A DNA stretch of 64,000 bases from Clostridiales bacterium. Lineage in GTDB: Bacteria; Bacillota; Clostridia; Christensenellales; Aristaeellaceae. Below are positions 43,170-51,407 of the stretch, piece by piece. The stretch's first letter is position 1. Each line of letters begins with the position of its first letter. The notes below the pieces were generated by a model, which worked only from the letters and a program-made list of their open reading frames with translations, had not been told where the DNA came from and did not search any database. The translations under genes and the position numbers were made by a program. The stretch is from NCBI GenBank assembly GCA_019419995.1, contig JAHZHZ010000009.1, positions 1-64,000 on the forward strand, given 5' to 3'.

Positions 43170-43493
43170 ATGCGAAAATTATGGATGAGTATTGTGGCAA
43201 TACTGGTGCTTGCGGCAGTGACTACGGGTGCCCTTGCGGCAGGTTGCGGCTATTCTGGCAGACGGGGAAGGTGTGCGGGGAATGAAAGTTGTGCGGGAAA
43301 CGGCTGCCAATATGTGGATGAGGATGCCGACGGGATCTGTGATCACAGGGGCGATGGTGCAGGAATGAACTGCGATTGTACATTTTTTGTGGATGAGGAT
43401 GGTGACGGCGTATGTGACCTTTGGGGCGCAGGTACTCAGCGCTGCAACGGTGCCAGGTGGAGCTGTTTGAGACAGGGAAGGTGCGGAAAATAG
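43170..43493 (+). CDS. Small secreted Cys-rich protein with two DxDxDG repeats
   Basis: 107 residues from ATG 43170, eight bases after TGGAGG. Residues 1-22 are a signal peptide (MRKLW, hydrophobic core, GALA). The mature part has thirteen cysteines and two repeats of the form VDEDxDGxCD (YVDEDADGICDHRGD and FVDEDGDGVCDLWG), spaced about 28 residues. These resemble EF-hand or dockerin calcium loops with a fixed Cys. The family is not recognised with a function. It is 18 bases ahead of the ECF sigma gene and surely cotranscribed, so I infer a target or signal partner of that sigma/anti-sigma pair. Confidence 0.78.
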   Translation: MRKLWMSIVAILVLAAVTTGALAAGCGYSGRRGRCAGNESCAGNGCQYVDEDADGICDHRGDGAGMNCDCTFFVDEDGDGVCDLWGAGTQRCNGARWSCLRQGRCGK

Positions 43494-43511
43494 AGTTGTT
43501 GGAGTTGAGCA

Positions 43512-44003
43512 ATGCGGAGCAATCAAGAGATTCAAGAGGCAATTGAGCGATACGCGGATATGGTCCGACGGATTTGTATGCTCCATTTAAAGAACCATGC
43601 GGATACAGAGGACATATTTCAAACAGTATTTCTAAAATATGCTCTCTGTGACAAGGCATTTCAAAGCGCCGAACATGAAAAGGCGTGGCTGATTCGGGTT
43701 TCAATCAATGCTTGCAGAGATCTTTTGAGGAACTTTTTCCGAAGCCGTGTGGTTTCACTGGAGCAGGTTCTGGATCAACCCGCAGAGCTGCCGCAGGAGC
43801 ACCGGGAGGTGCTTGAGGCTGTGCTGGCTCTGCCGGTAAATTACAGGAATGTGATTTATCTGCGCTATTATGAGGGTTATACGGCCGCGCAGATCGGGGA
43901 AATACTGGGGAAAAACGTCCATACGGTGTATACACTACTGAACCGTTCCAGAGGGATGCTGCGGAAAAAGTTGGGAGGTGACGCATATGAACGAGCGGAT
44001 TAA
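43512..44003 (+). CDS. ECF-type RNA polymerase sigma factor
   Basis: 163 residues with region 2 (ERYADMVRRICMLHLKNHADTEDIFQTVFLKY, about 11-43, with the DAEDIFQ-type motif) and region 4 (LPVNYRNVIYLRYYEGYTAAQIGEILGKNVHTVYTLLNRSRGMLRKKL, about 107-154). It lacks region 3, as ECF factors do. The anti-sigma gene overlaps its end by 17 bases, the usual coupling. Target promoters are not evident in the window, but its own operon is the first candidate. Confidence 0.93.
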   Translation: MRSNQEIQEAIERYADMVRRICMLHLKNHADTEDIFQTVFLKYALCDKAFQSAEHEKAWLIRVSINACRDLLRNFFRSRVVSLEQVLDQPAELPQEHREVLEAVLALPVNYRNVIYLRYYEGYTAAQIGEILGKNVHTVYTLLNRSRGMLRKKLGGDAYERAD

Positions 44004-44754
44004 GAGCGCCTTTGAAGCCGTATATGCTGATGAAACGCTTCGGAGAGAAACCGAGAAACGTGTGGTGCATAGTCTGAACGAAGGCGCAAGGGAGAAGCGT
44101 TTTGCCCGGCGCCGCATTATGGTTGCTTTTGCCGCTTGTTTGCTGATGATATTTGTGGGATGGAGTGGATATCGGCTATATTTTATTCCCCAGATTTCCA
44201 TTAGCATCGATATTAATCCCTCTATGGAGTTGGGGATTAACCGCTTTGATAAGGTAATTTCCGTGCGTGGGTACAACGAGGATGGGCAGGAACTGGCGAA
44301 TTCGCTGGAACTTCGGTTTATGGATTATGATGAGGCAATTAAGGAGATTTTGGGCAATCCCGATATTGCGACACTTCTGTCTAAAGATGAAATTGTGACC
44401 ATAGCGGTGGTGGGAACAGATCAGAAACGCTGTGAGGAAATGCTTGCATCAGTTCGCGCCTGTACTGCAGATCAGGAGAATGCCTATTGCTATGCGGCGA
44501 ACAGACAACAGCTTGAACAGGCCCATGAACTAGGATTGTCCTATGGCAAGTATCGCGCTTTTCAGCAGTTGCGAGCACTGGATCCATCCATCACTAAAGA
44601 CGATGTGGGGAAGATGACGATGCGTGAAATCCGGGATCGGATCGCGGAGCTTTCCTCAGATGCTACCGATGGCTTGTCCCTGCCCAATGGTTCCGGCAAC
44701 GGAAAGGGTAGAAATCGGAATGGGAACGGAAGGGCAGCACAACCGTTGCCGTAA
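43987..44754 (+). CDS. RsgI-like membrane-anchored anti-sigma factor
   Basis: 255 residues from ATG 43987, seven bases after GGAGGTG. A cytoplasmic N-terminal part (1-43) would bind the sigma factor; one membrane helix covers about 44-66. The external domain begins ISIDINPSMELGINRFDKVISV (71-91), the conserved core of RsgI-type anti-sigma factors. The Asn77-Pro78 bond in DINPS corresponds to the site where RsgI proteins cut themselves before regulated proteolysis. The C-terminus (about 232-255) is a Gly/Asn/Arg-rich tail and has no carbohydrate-binding domain, unlike cellulosomal RsgI. Pairing with an ECF and not a SigI-type sigma factor is notable. Confidence 0.82.
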   Translation: MNERIKSAFEAVYADETLRRETEKRVVHSLNEGAREKRFARRRIMVAFAACLLMIFVGWSGYRLYFIPQISISIDINPSMELGINRFDKVISVRGYNEDGQELANSLELRFMDYDEAIKEILGNPDIATLLSKDEIVTIAVVGTDQKRCEEMLASVRACTADQENAYCYAANRQQLEQAHELGLSYGKYRAFQQLRALDPSITKDDVGKMTMREIRDRIAELSSDATDGLSLPNGSGNGKGRNRNGNGRAAQPLP

Positions 44755-44774
44755 CTTTATTTTGAATAAACTAA

Positions 44775-44808
44775 TCAGCCTCTCCGAGTACACCGGAGAG
44801 GCTGATAT
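44775..44808 (+). terminator. Bidirectional terminator after the anti-sigma gene
   Basis: ATCAGCCTCTCCG pairs with CGGAGAGGCTGAT over a short loop; AT-rich flanks on both sides fit the convergent DUF362 gene as well. Confidence 0.82.
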
Positions 44809-44819
44809 AATTTACGAAT

Positions 44820-45953
44820 TTACTTCATGACGATTAATTCGTAATCGCGGGTGCCCAAGCCAATCTTTTCGCCGTGTTCCAAGCAGCTTTTCCATTCTGA
44901 TTCGGGCTTGCAGTTTTTGAAGTGATCCCGGAAGTCCACAAAGCCTTTTTTGCGCAGATTATCGCCCAGCTGGCTGTTGGCAATGGGCTCAAACTTCTGG
45001 CAGAGATCGGCACAGGCCTGATCCAGTGCAATGGGATCAAAGGAGGCCAACATGCCGATATTGGGAAGAATGGGCGCATCGTTTTCAGAATGGCAGTCGC
45101 AGTTGGGGGATACATCCACAATCAGCGAAATATGGAAGTTGGGCCGCCCATCCACTACGGCCTTGGCGTATTCCGCCATGCGCCGGTTCAGGTCATCCGG
45201 CGCGTTGTTCTGAGCAAAGTGAATAGCGTCAAAGTTGCAGGCGCCGAGGCAGCGACCGCATCCCACGCAATTGTCCGAATTGATGTGCATCTTTCTGGCC
45301 TGTTCATCATATTCCAGGCCATTATTGGCGCATTCCCGCAAACAGCGCTTGCAGCCCCGGCACAACGCGGCAGATATGGTGGGCTTGCCACTGCTGTGTT
45401 GATCTTTTTTGCCCGCTCTGGAACCGCATCCCATGCCGATGTTCTTGATGGTTCCACCAAAACCAGTCATCTCATGTCCCTTAAAGTGCGTAAGGCTGAT
45501 AAAGATGTCCGCATCCATGATGGCCCGGCCGATGTAAGCGTTCTGTATGTATTCACCGCCGCGCACTGGCACGGCAATGTCATCCGTACCCTTCAGGCCG
45601 TCGCCAATGAGAATGGGGCAGCCAACGGTAAGGGGTGTAAAGCCGTTTTCCCAGGCACATTCCAAATGCTCCAGCGCATTTTTGCGGCTGCCGGGATACA
45701 TGGTGTTGCAATCAGTGAGAAAGGGATGGCCGCCCAATTCTTTCACCAGATCGGCAACGGCGCGGGCGTAGTTGGGACGCAAAAAGCTCAGATTTCCCAA
45801 TTCACCAAAATGCATTTTGATGGCTACAAATTTTCCATCCATCTCAATCTGTTCAATGCCGGCCTTGCGGATCAAATCCTTGAGCTTGCCCGTCAATCCG
45901 CTGCTGCCCACGGCTACCCGAAAATCGGTAAAATAGACCTTTGCTCTCTCCAT
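44820..45953 (-). CDS. DUF362 protein with two 4Fe-4S clusters
   Basis: 377 residues from ATG 45953, behind GGAGG. The N-terminal 190 residues are DUF362 (VAIKMHFGELGNLSFLRP, DCNTMYPGSRKNALEH, SLTHFKGHEMTGFGGTIKNIGMG). A ferredoxin insert then carries two clusters: Cys198/201/204/208 and Cys229/232/235/239. This arrangement is common in anaerobes; the proteins are thought to be redox or metal-related, with no proven reaction. The gene is monocistronic. Confidence 0.9.
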   Translation of the reverse strand: MERAKVYFTDFRVAVGSSGLTGKLKDLIRKAGIEQIEMDGKFVAIKMHFGELGNLSFLRPNYARAVADLVKELGGHPFLTDCNTMYPGSRKNALEHLECAWENGFTPLTVGCPILIGDGLKGTDDIAVPVRGGEYIQNAYIGRAIMDADIFISLTHFKGHEMTGFGGTIKNIGMGCGSRAGKKDQHSSGKPTISAALCRGCKRCLRECANNGLEYDEQARKMHINSDNCVGCGRCLGACNFDAIHFAQNNAPDDLNRRMAEYAKAVVDGRPNFHISLIVDVSPNCDCHSENDAPILPNIGMLASFDPIALDQACADLCQKFEPIANSQLGDNLRKKGFVDFRDHFKNCKPESEWKSCLEHGEKIGLGTRDYELIVMK

Positions 45954-45985
45954 GTAAACCTCCATACTCTTGCTAGGATATTTCC

Positions 45986-46013
45986 ATTATACCACAGTGT
46001 TACATTCATGCAA
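45986..46013 (-). promoter_or_regulatory. Promoter of the DUF362 gene
   Basis: On the minus strand TTGCAT (46013-46008) and TATAAT (45991-45986) with 16 bases between, 32 bases before the start codon. Confidence 0.75.
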
Positions 46014-46032
46014 GTTATTTTAAAAAACAGCG

Positions 46033-47403
46033 CTATTTTTCAACGGTGGTCTGTCCGACAGTTCCGTGGCTTTCCTGACGGCGCTTCATGTGGAAAAAGA
46101 ACAGGGTGCAGAGCACAATCTGTACAATGGTAGAGGCAGGAGTTGCCAGGCCTATGCGAAAGAGCGAAGCGTCCGCCTGGCGGCTCATAATCCAAGAGAT
46201 GGGGATGCGCACACCGAAGGCGCCAGCCAGTCCCTGAAGCATTACAAAAGCGGTAGAACCGCAACCGTTAAAGTAGCCGATGAAGCAAAAGAGGAAGCTG
46301 ACTAACAGGGTATCGATGGCATAGGCTCGCAGATAGTCCGCTCCCGCGGCAATTACCTGTGCATCCCGTGCAAAGATGCTGCCCAATACATTGCCATGGA
46401 AGTAGGCAGCCCAGGCCATGATGCACCCCAGCAGAAAGGATGCGGCCATGCCGCAGGCCATGGCCCGGCGTGCGCGCTCAGGTTTTCCTGCGCCAATATT
46501 CTGCGCAACAAAGGCAGATAGGGACTGAGAAAAAGCTGAGGGAACCAGCATGATAAAGGCGCATAGTTTCTCCGCCACGCCGATGCCCGCCGATGCCACC
46601 AGTCCTAGTCCGTTGACAATGGCCAAAATCACCAGAAAGGAGATGCTTACCAGAAGATCCTGGAGGGCTACGGGTGCGCCCAATTTGAGAATATGCAGAC
46701 AGAGGCGGCCATGGGGGCGGATGTTTTTTCGTGAGAAAGGGAAGGGAAGTCCCCGCCGACGGATGACCAGCAGGCAGAGAACTACGCTCACTCCCTGGGC
46801 AAGCACTGTGGCCAGCGCTGCACCGGCGGCCGCCATGTGAAAGACTGCCACGAAGAGCAAATCCCCAGCAATGTTGACCACGCAGGCTACCAGCACGGTA
46901 AACAGCGGGGTGCGCGAATCGCCTATGCCCCGGAATATGCTCCCCAACAGGTTGTAGGCGACGATAAAAAAGCCGCCGCCGGCACAGATGGCAATGTACT
47001 TGACCGTCTGTTCAAAGGCTTCTGTGGGTGCATGCATCAGTTGGGCCAGAGGGGCGGCCAGCAGAGGAACGACCACTGTTATGAGCGCGCCCAGGCCTGA
47101 AAACAGGCAGATGGCACTGCCGATGATGTTTCCTTCTGATTCACCTGCGCCCGATCCGATGCGCTGTCCCAGCAAGATGGTGGCGCCCATGGCCAGGCCT
47201 GTGATTATGGTGGTAAGGGTGTGCATCAGCTGGCTGCCAGTGGATACGGCCGATACATCTGCCGGACTGCCGAAGCGCCCTACCACCAGCAAATCTACCG
47301 CTCCGTACATTGCCTGCAGAATCAGCGCGCCCAGCACGGGCAGGGCAAATTTCAACAGTGGAGATAGAATTTTTCCTTGTGTAAAGCGAATGTTTGTCTG
47401 CAT
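46033..47403 (-). CDS. MATE family efflux transporter
   Basis: 456 residues with twelve membrane segments in two halves. The first half shows LQAMYGAVDLLVVGRFGSPADVSAVSTGSQ and the second NGLGLVASAGIGVAEKLCAF, the repeated MATE helix 1 pattern. Substrates are probably cationic compounds. AGGAGG precedes the ATG. Transcription starts at 47517-47545 and must pass a terminator-like hairpin (47427-47476) before the gene. It faces away from a MarR gene that may regulate it. It is not closely similar to the MATE protein at 9971-11317. Confidence 0.93.
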   Translation of the reverse strand: MQTNIRFTQGKILSPLLKFALPVLGALILQAMYGAVDLLVVGRFGSPADVSAVSTGSQLMHTLTTIITGLAMGATILLGQRIGSGAGESEGNIIGSAICLFSGLGALITVVVPLLAAPLAQLMHAPTEAFEQTVKYIAICAGGGFFIVAYNLLGSIFRGIGDSRTPLFTVLVACVVNIAGDLLFVAVFHMAAAGAALATVLAQGVSVVLCLLVIRRRGLPFPFSRKNIRPHGRLCLHILKLGAPVALQDLLVSISFLVILAIVNGLGLVASAGIGVAEKLCAFIMLVPSAFSQSLSAFVAQNIGAGKPERARRAMACGMAASFLLGCIMAWAAYFHGNVLGSIFARDAQVIAAGADYLRAYAIDTLLVSFLFCFIGYFNGCGSTAFVMLQGLAGAFGVRIPISWIMSRQADASLFRIGLATPASTIVQIVLCTLFFFHMKRRQESHGTVGQTTVEK

Positions 47404-47426
47404 AATTTCCTCCTGCTCTTGAACTT

Positions 47427-47510
47427 AAAAAAGCCGGATAACACAACGGGCATCCCAACCCGTCATCTTATCCGGCAGTCACTTCCATCGAGCCTTGCCC
47501 TCCGATGAAC
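47427..47510 (-). promoter_or_regulatory. Structured leader with terminator hairpin before the MATE gene (candidate attenuator)
   Basis: Read on the minus strand the transcript begins with a 7-pair hairpin (TTCATCG with CGATGGA, 47509-47484). A long stem follows, GCCGGATAA with TTATCCGGC (47476-47433), with an inner ACGGGT/GCCCGT stem, and then six T. The ribosome site follows within 20 bases. This is a complete intrinsic terminator between promoter and gene, so it can only serve the MATE gene as a control point or end a short RNA of about 80 nucleotides. It does not match any riboswitch class I can recall. Confidence 0.72.
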
Positions 47511-47516
47511 AGGGCC

Positions 47517-47545
47517 ATTGTATCAAACTATGGGCTCAAAGTCAA
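47517..47545 (-). promoter_or_regulatory. Promoter of the MATE leader
   Basis: On the minus strand TTGACT (47545-47540), 17 bases, TACAAT (47522-47517). Confidence 0.8.
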
Positions 47546-47589
47546 TCCTAGGAAGTTGAGATAAAGTACGCTCTTTGATAGTTAAATTA

Positions 47590-47635
47590 TTGACAAAAAT
47601 ATATTAATATTATATAATAACTAACAATATTAGTT
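47590..47635 (+). promoter_or_regulatory. Perfect promoter and palindromic operator of the MarR-SSS genes
   Basis: TTGACA (47590-47595) and TATAAT (47613-47618) are both perfect with 17 bases between. AACTAA (47619-47624) and TTAGTT (47630-47635) form an inverted repeat that follows the -10 directly and covers the transcription start, as expected for an autorepressing MarR protein. Confidence 0.88.
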
Positions 47636-47652
47636 AAATTGGAGGTGGTGGC

Positions 47653-48084
47653 ATGGATAGTGATGCGCTGGCGGCGGAACTGTTGGAACTCAACCAACGG
47701 TTGTTTAACCTGAAGCCTACTCGCCGGCTCACTCAGATGGCTCGGGGGGAATTGTTCGTATTATGGTATTTAAGCGAGCACAGTTCGGAAGTGGTGCATC
47801 CCAAGGCCATCAGCGATGAAATGTGCGTCAGCACGGCACGCGTGGCGGCCCTGTTGAAAAGCATGGAGGAAAAGAAGCTAATTGTCCGGGAAGATGATCC
47901 GGAAGACAACCGGCAGGTGATTGTGCATATAACGCCTCAGGGAGAGCGATCCATAAGGGAAGCGCGGCGCAGATTATTGGAAGGTACCGCTCGAATGCTG
48001 GAAGCCATTGGAGTGGAAGATGCCAGGAACTACTTGCGCATACAGTGCAAAATTGTGCAGTTCTATGCGCAAAACGAGAGTTGA
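47653..48084 (+). CDS. MarR family transcriptional regulator
   Basis: 143 residues. The winged helix-turn-helix spans about 55-95 (VHPKAISDEMCVSTARVAALLKSMEEKKLIVREDDPEDNRQVIVHITPQG), with the wing Asp-Asn-Arg. TGGAGGTGG lies before the ATG. It sits behind a palindromic operator on a perfect promoter, divergent from the MATE efflux gene and ahead of an SSS symporter; I infer autorepression and possible control of both neighbours. Confidence 0.93.
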   Translation: MDSDALAAELLELNQRLFNLKPTRRLTQMARGELFVLWYLSEHSSEVVHPKAISDEMCVSTARVAALLKSMEEKKLIVREDDPEDNRQVIVHITPQGERSIREARRRLLEGTARMLEAIGVEDARNYLRIQCKIVQFYAQNES

Positions 48085-48134
48085 CCGGAAAGATGCTTTG
48101 GATAAAAACATTTTAAAGGCGGTGAAGGAGAGGC

Positions 48135-48188
48135 ATGGCGGATGTGGGAGAAAATTTTCCCAGTCGTCCTGTGCCGGTGTATGTGTAG
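48135..48188 (+). CDS. Possible 17-residue peptide between MarR and symporter genes
   Basis: ATG 48135 follows AAGGAGAGG at good spacing and runs 17 codons to TAG; the peptide would be MADVGENFPSRPVPVYV. It ends 21 bases before the symporter ATG. A leader peptide or coupled translation is possible, but a frame this short can arise by chance. Confidence 0.3.
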   Translation: MADVGENFPSRPVPVYV

Positions 48189-48209
48189 AGGATAGATAAG
48201 GAGGATTTT

Positions 48210-49682
48210 ATGTCTACAGGTATGTTATTTTGGATTTTGACGATGGTCATTTGCGCGTTTTTTCTCTGGATTTCCTACCGTTTCAAGGGGGAAGCTTCCA
48301 AGAGTTTTTCCAATTACGCCATTGGCGGCGCGTCCTTTGGTATGCTGCTGATCTTTTTTACCCAGTTTGCCAGCATCATGGGTGTTTCCAATTTCTTTTC
48401 TCACGCGGGAAATGGTTACGTGCAGGGCGTGGGAATTCTGGCATTTATTTTGGGAGAACAGGGAGCGAAAATCGTCTTTGCCCTGGTTTTTGTGGGCTTG
48501 ATCGGTAAATTTACTTACAACACCATGCCGGAACTGATTGATGATCTGATCGTGCGCGATAAGATTACTCGGGCGTTGTGCAGCATTTTGGCCAGCATGA
48601 TCATGATCGCTTCTGTGGGCAGCCAGGGGAAAGCCTTTGGCGATCTCTTTCAAGTGTTTACCGGAGTGAATCCGGTGCCCATCGTTTTTGTCTTTTCAGC
48701 CATTTTTATTATCTACACGGTGATGGGCGGTGTATACAGCGTCATCTGGACGGACCTGTTTCAGGGAATTTTGTGCGTTGTTGTGGGTGTAATTTTTTAT
48801 ATATATGCATTTGGGAAAATTGATTTTAGTTTCAGCGTGCTCTCAGAGCGCCTGGCAGCGGTTGGCAAAGAAGAATTGTTGAACTTCACCGGCCTGGATT
48901 TCTGGGCTACAATCAATAAATTTGTAACGGGACTGTTGGGCGTGCTGATTTTTCAGGCCTACTGGCAGAGATGCTTTGCCTGCAAAACGGCCAAAACCGC
49001 CAAGCGCAGTATGCTCTACAGTGGCATTATTTGCATGGTCATGGTTTGTATGACGGCCATGGTAGGTCCCATTATCATGACCTACAATCAGGGGCTGGAT
49101 GCCAATACGGCGATGCCTTGGTTTATGATGAACTGTATGCCTACGGCACTTTGCGCGGCGGTATTTGTACTGGTGCTTTGTGCGGGCATGAGCACGGCGG
49201 ATTCCTGTTTGAATTCTTCTGCAGTGCTGATTGTGAACGATCTGATTCATCCTTTCAGCAAGGCAGATGACAGGAACCTGATTCGAGATGCAAAGATCAT
49301 AACGGTAATCATTGGCGTGATTTCCTGCATATGCGGAATTTATGCGTCAACGGTGCTTTCCCTGCTATCCCGGGCCTATGCGCTGGCGGGTGCGGGCGTG
49401 GTTCCCCTGCTATGCATCGGCCTGATTTGGCGTGAACGCAAGGCGCCCCATGCAATGGGCAAGAGGAATAGCCGGGTAACTCCCTGGGGAGCGCGCTGCG
49501 GTGTGGTGGTGGGGGCCATATCTTCTCAGTTGCCCTGCTTTGGGGAAAATGCGACGCTCATTGGTTTTGCGTTGTCCTCCCTGGTCGTGGTCATCGTATC
49601 TCTGTTGACGAAGAATATCAAATCCGGCTTTGAAAGTGAAGGGTATGTACATACGGCTTCAGAGGTGATTAAGAAGGTTTGA
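48210..49682 (+). CDS. Sodium:solute symporter (SSS family)
   Basis: 490 residues with about thirteen membrane segments. It has the family core FSNYAIGGASFG near the start, TVMGGVYSVIWTDLFQGIL (the conserved helix 5-6 region) and LCAGMSTADSCLNSSAVLIVNDL, the sodium-site segment. The substrate, perhaps a carboxylate, amino acid or osmolyte, cannot be told. AAGGAGG lies 8 bases before the ATG. It is probably cotranscribed with the MarR gene. Confidence 0.93.
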   Translation: MSTGMLFWILTMVICAFFLWISYRFKGEASKSFSNYAIGGASFGMLLIFFTQFASIMGVSNFFSHAGNGYVQGVGILAFILGEQGAKIVFALVFVGLIGKFTYNTMPELIDDLIVRDKITRALCSILASMIMIASVGSQGKAFGDLFQVFTGVNPVPIVFVFSAIFIIYTVMGGVYSVIWTDLFQGILCVVVGVIFYIYAFGKIDFSFSVLSERLAAVGKEELLNFTGLDFWATINKFVTGLLGVLIFQAYWQRCFACKTAKTAKRSMLYSGIICMVMVCMTAMVGPIIMTYNQGLDANTAMPWFMMNCMPTALCAAVFVLVLCAGMSTADSCLNSSAVLIVNDLIHPFSKADDRNLIRDAKIITVIIGVISCICGIYASTVLSLLSRAYALAGAGVVPLLCIGLIWRERKAPHAMGKRNSRVTPWGARCGVVVGAISSQLPCFGENATLIGFALSSLVVVIVSLLTKNIKSGFESEGYVHTASEVIKKV

Positions 49683-50471
49683 ACAACGAAAGCCTCCCGA
49701 ATATTGCAGTGAAATTAAGAAATTTGGTGTAGTGGGCGCTTTCATTGGCGGAGCCGAGGGCAGAAATCAGCCGGTTGAAAAAATTCGGCGAGTATGAATC
49801 CTGGACTGACTAAGTAAGTTCCATAAAACGCAGGTTTATTAAGTGGTTTCTGAAGGCGCCTCTTCTTTGCATACCCATATTGAATTCTACAATTGGAATG
49901 TGACCAATGGGCACCAACTAGATGGATATTGCGATCTCTGAAAAATCTCGGCTTTGTCCGGGAAAAGTGCGCGTTATGCCCGAACGCTCGGGAATGCATT
50001 GCCCAGGCAGTGATGTTACTCACTTATTTTGGATGTGTACGCAATGGTAAATTTGAAAAGATGGTAGAAATATTTTTGGAATTAATTAGAATTTTCGGAG
50101 ATGGATATACATTAGGGGAACAACAGCGGGTGGAAGATGTGTAGATTTATCAAATTATCATATGAAAATACGGTAGAGATAACAAAGACAGTGTACAATA
50201 AAAAGTGTATATTCGTCATTTCGAATTTTTTGGGGATAGCGATCTTGTTTTTTGCGGCGATCAAACGCGCAGAAATGCGGGAAGATGTCTGCTGCGGAAA
50301 GATCCATTTATGTTCAATGGCGTTGCAACAAATGCGCGGGTGTTCTGATCAGGAACTGGTGACGAGAGTGCCGTCATTGGGCATGCGCAAAATTTCCGGA
50401 TTGTTGAGATGAATATTGCCGACAGCAAGGGTATGTGCTGGAGAATCTGTTGAGCCATCTGGAGGAACCTT
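49683..50471. other. About 790 bases without a recognisable gene
   Basis: Two short open frames exist (49893-50144 and 50137-50412, both plus strand), but neither has a convincing ribosome site, usual codon use or a recognisable product. The first carries a CxxC-x4-C run that looks accidental or decayed. The stretch is more AT-rich than its flanks. It may hold a decayed gene plus the control region of the peptide transporter operon, but I can fix no promoter with confidence. Confidence 0.5.
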
Positions 50472-51395
50472 ATGCTAAAATACGTTGGAAAACGAATACT
50501 TGTCATGATCCCGACCATGTTGTTCATCGTGTTCGTGATCTTTGCAATTCTCAGCTTTATTCCCAACTCGCCGGGCCGCATCATCCTGGGAATGAATGTT
50601 GCCGAGGAAGAGGTGGTGGCCCTCAATGAAAAATTGGGGTACTATGATCCACTGCCGGTAAAATACGTCAACTATCTTGCCGATGCATTAAAGGGGGATT
50701 TTGGGGAGAGCTACAAGTATGGCAAGCCCGTATTTGAATTGTTGATGCCCAAATTTCCCACTACTGCAAAGCTGGCATTTTTGTCCATGTTGGTTTCGGC
50801 AGTAATTGGCATTCCGGTGGGTATCATCTCGGCGGTCAAGAAGCACTCTCTGGCGGATCGGACGTCCACGGTGATTTCGCTGTTGCTGGGATCGATACCG
50901 GGTTTCTTTCTGGGCGTGGTGTTGATTTTGATCTTTTCATTGAAGCTGCACTGGCTGCCTTCCAATGGCCTTGGAACATGGAAGAATTATGTCATGCCGG
51001 TGCTTACGCTTGCACTGCCATCTGCCGCATTCCTTTCCCGCATGACGCGTACTACCATGCTGGATGCTATGGAACAGGACTACATTCGCACCGCTCGCGC
51101 CAAGGGATGCAAATCCATGCGCATTGTGTTTTGCCATGGGCTGCGCAATGCGATGATGCCTGTGGTGACTCAATTAGGTATGAATTTTGCGGGGTTGCTG
51201 GGCGGAGCAATGATTACGGAGCAGGTATTTGGCCTGCCGGGCTTTAGCCAGACCATCCTCCAGGCGATGCAGACCAAGGACGTGCCGGTCATCATGGGTT
51301 CTACGCTGTTTCTATCCCTGATGTTCATGGTGATTATGCTGGTGGTAGATTTGCTCTACGCCTTGCTGGATCCTCGCGTCGGAGCGAAGTATTAA
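50472..51395 (+). CDS. Peptide ABC transporter permease (DppB/OppB type)
   Basis: 307 residues with six membrane segments. It opens with YVGKRILVMIPTMLFIVFVIFAIL, typical of DppB. The ATPase-contact EAA loop is in DAMEQDYIRTARAKGCKSMRIVFCHGLRNAMMPVVT. GGAGG lies before the ATG. First gene of a peptide uptake and degradation operon running to 60358. Confidence 0.95.
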   Translation: MLKYVGKRILVMIPTMLFIVFVIFAILSFIPNSPGRIILGMNVAEEEVVALNEKLGYYDPLPVKYVNYLADALKGDFGESYKYGKPVFELLMPKFPTTAKLAFLSMLVSAVIGIPVGIISAVKKHSLADRTSTVISLLLGSIPGFFLGVVLILIFSLKLHWLPSNGLGTWKNYVMPVLTLALPSAAFLSRMTRTTMLDAMEQDYIRTARAKGCKSMRIVFCHGLRNAMMPVVTQLGMNFAGLLGGAMITEQVFGLPGFSQTILQAMQTKDVPVIMGSTLFLSLMFMVIMLVVDLLYALLDPRVGAKY

Positions 51396-51407
51396 GGGGG
51401 CGCGGCA

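Noticed and set aside
44922..46133. 403-codon open frame on the plus strand opposite the DUF362 gene
   Set aside because: Antisense to a protein with two intact ferredoxin motifs; no own start signals.
47427..47510. MATE leader as a known guanidine, PreQ1 or yybP-ykoY riboswitch
   Set aside because: None of the conserved loop sequences of these classes could be found in the two hairpins; kept as an unassigned leader.
49893..50144. 83-codon frame with a CxxC-x4-C run
   Set aside because: No ribosome site, no similarity that I can recognise, and unusual composition; left as unexplained non-coding sequence.
50137..50412. 91-codon frame before the peptide transporter operon
   Set aside because: Weak start context and no recognisable product; probably chance.
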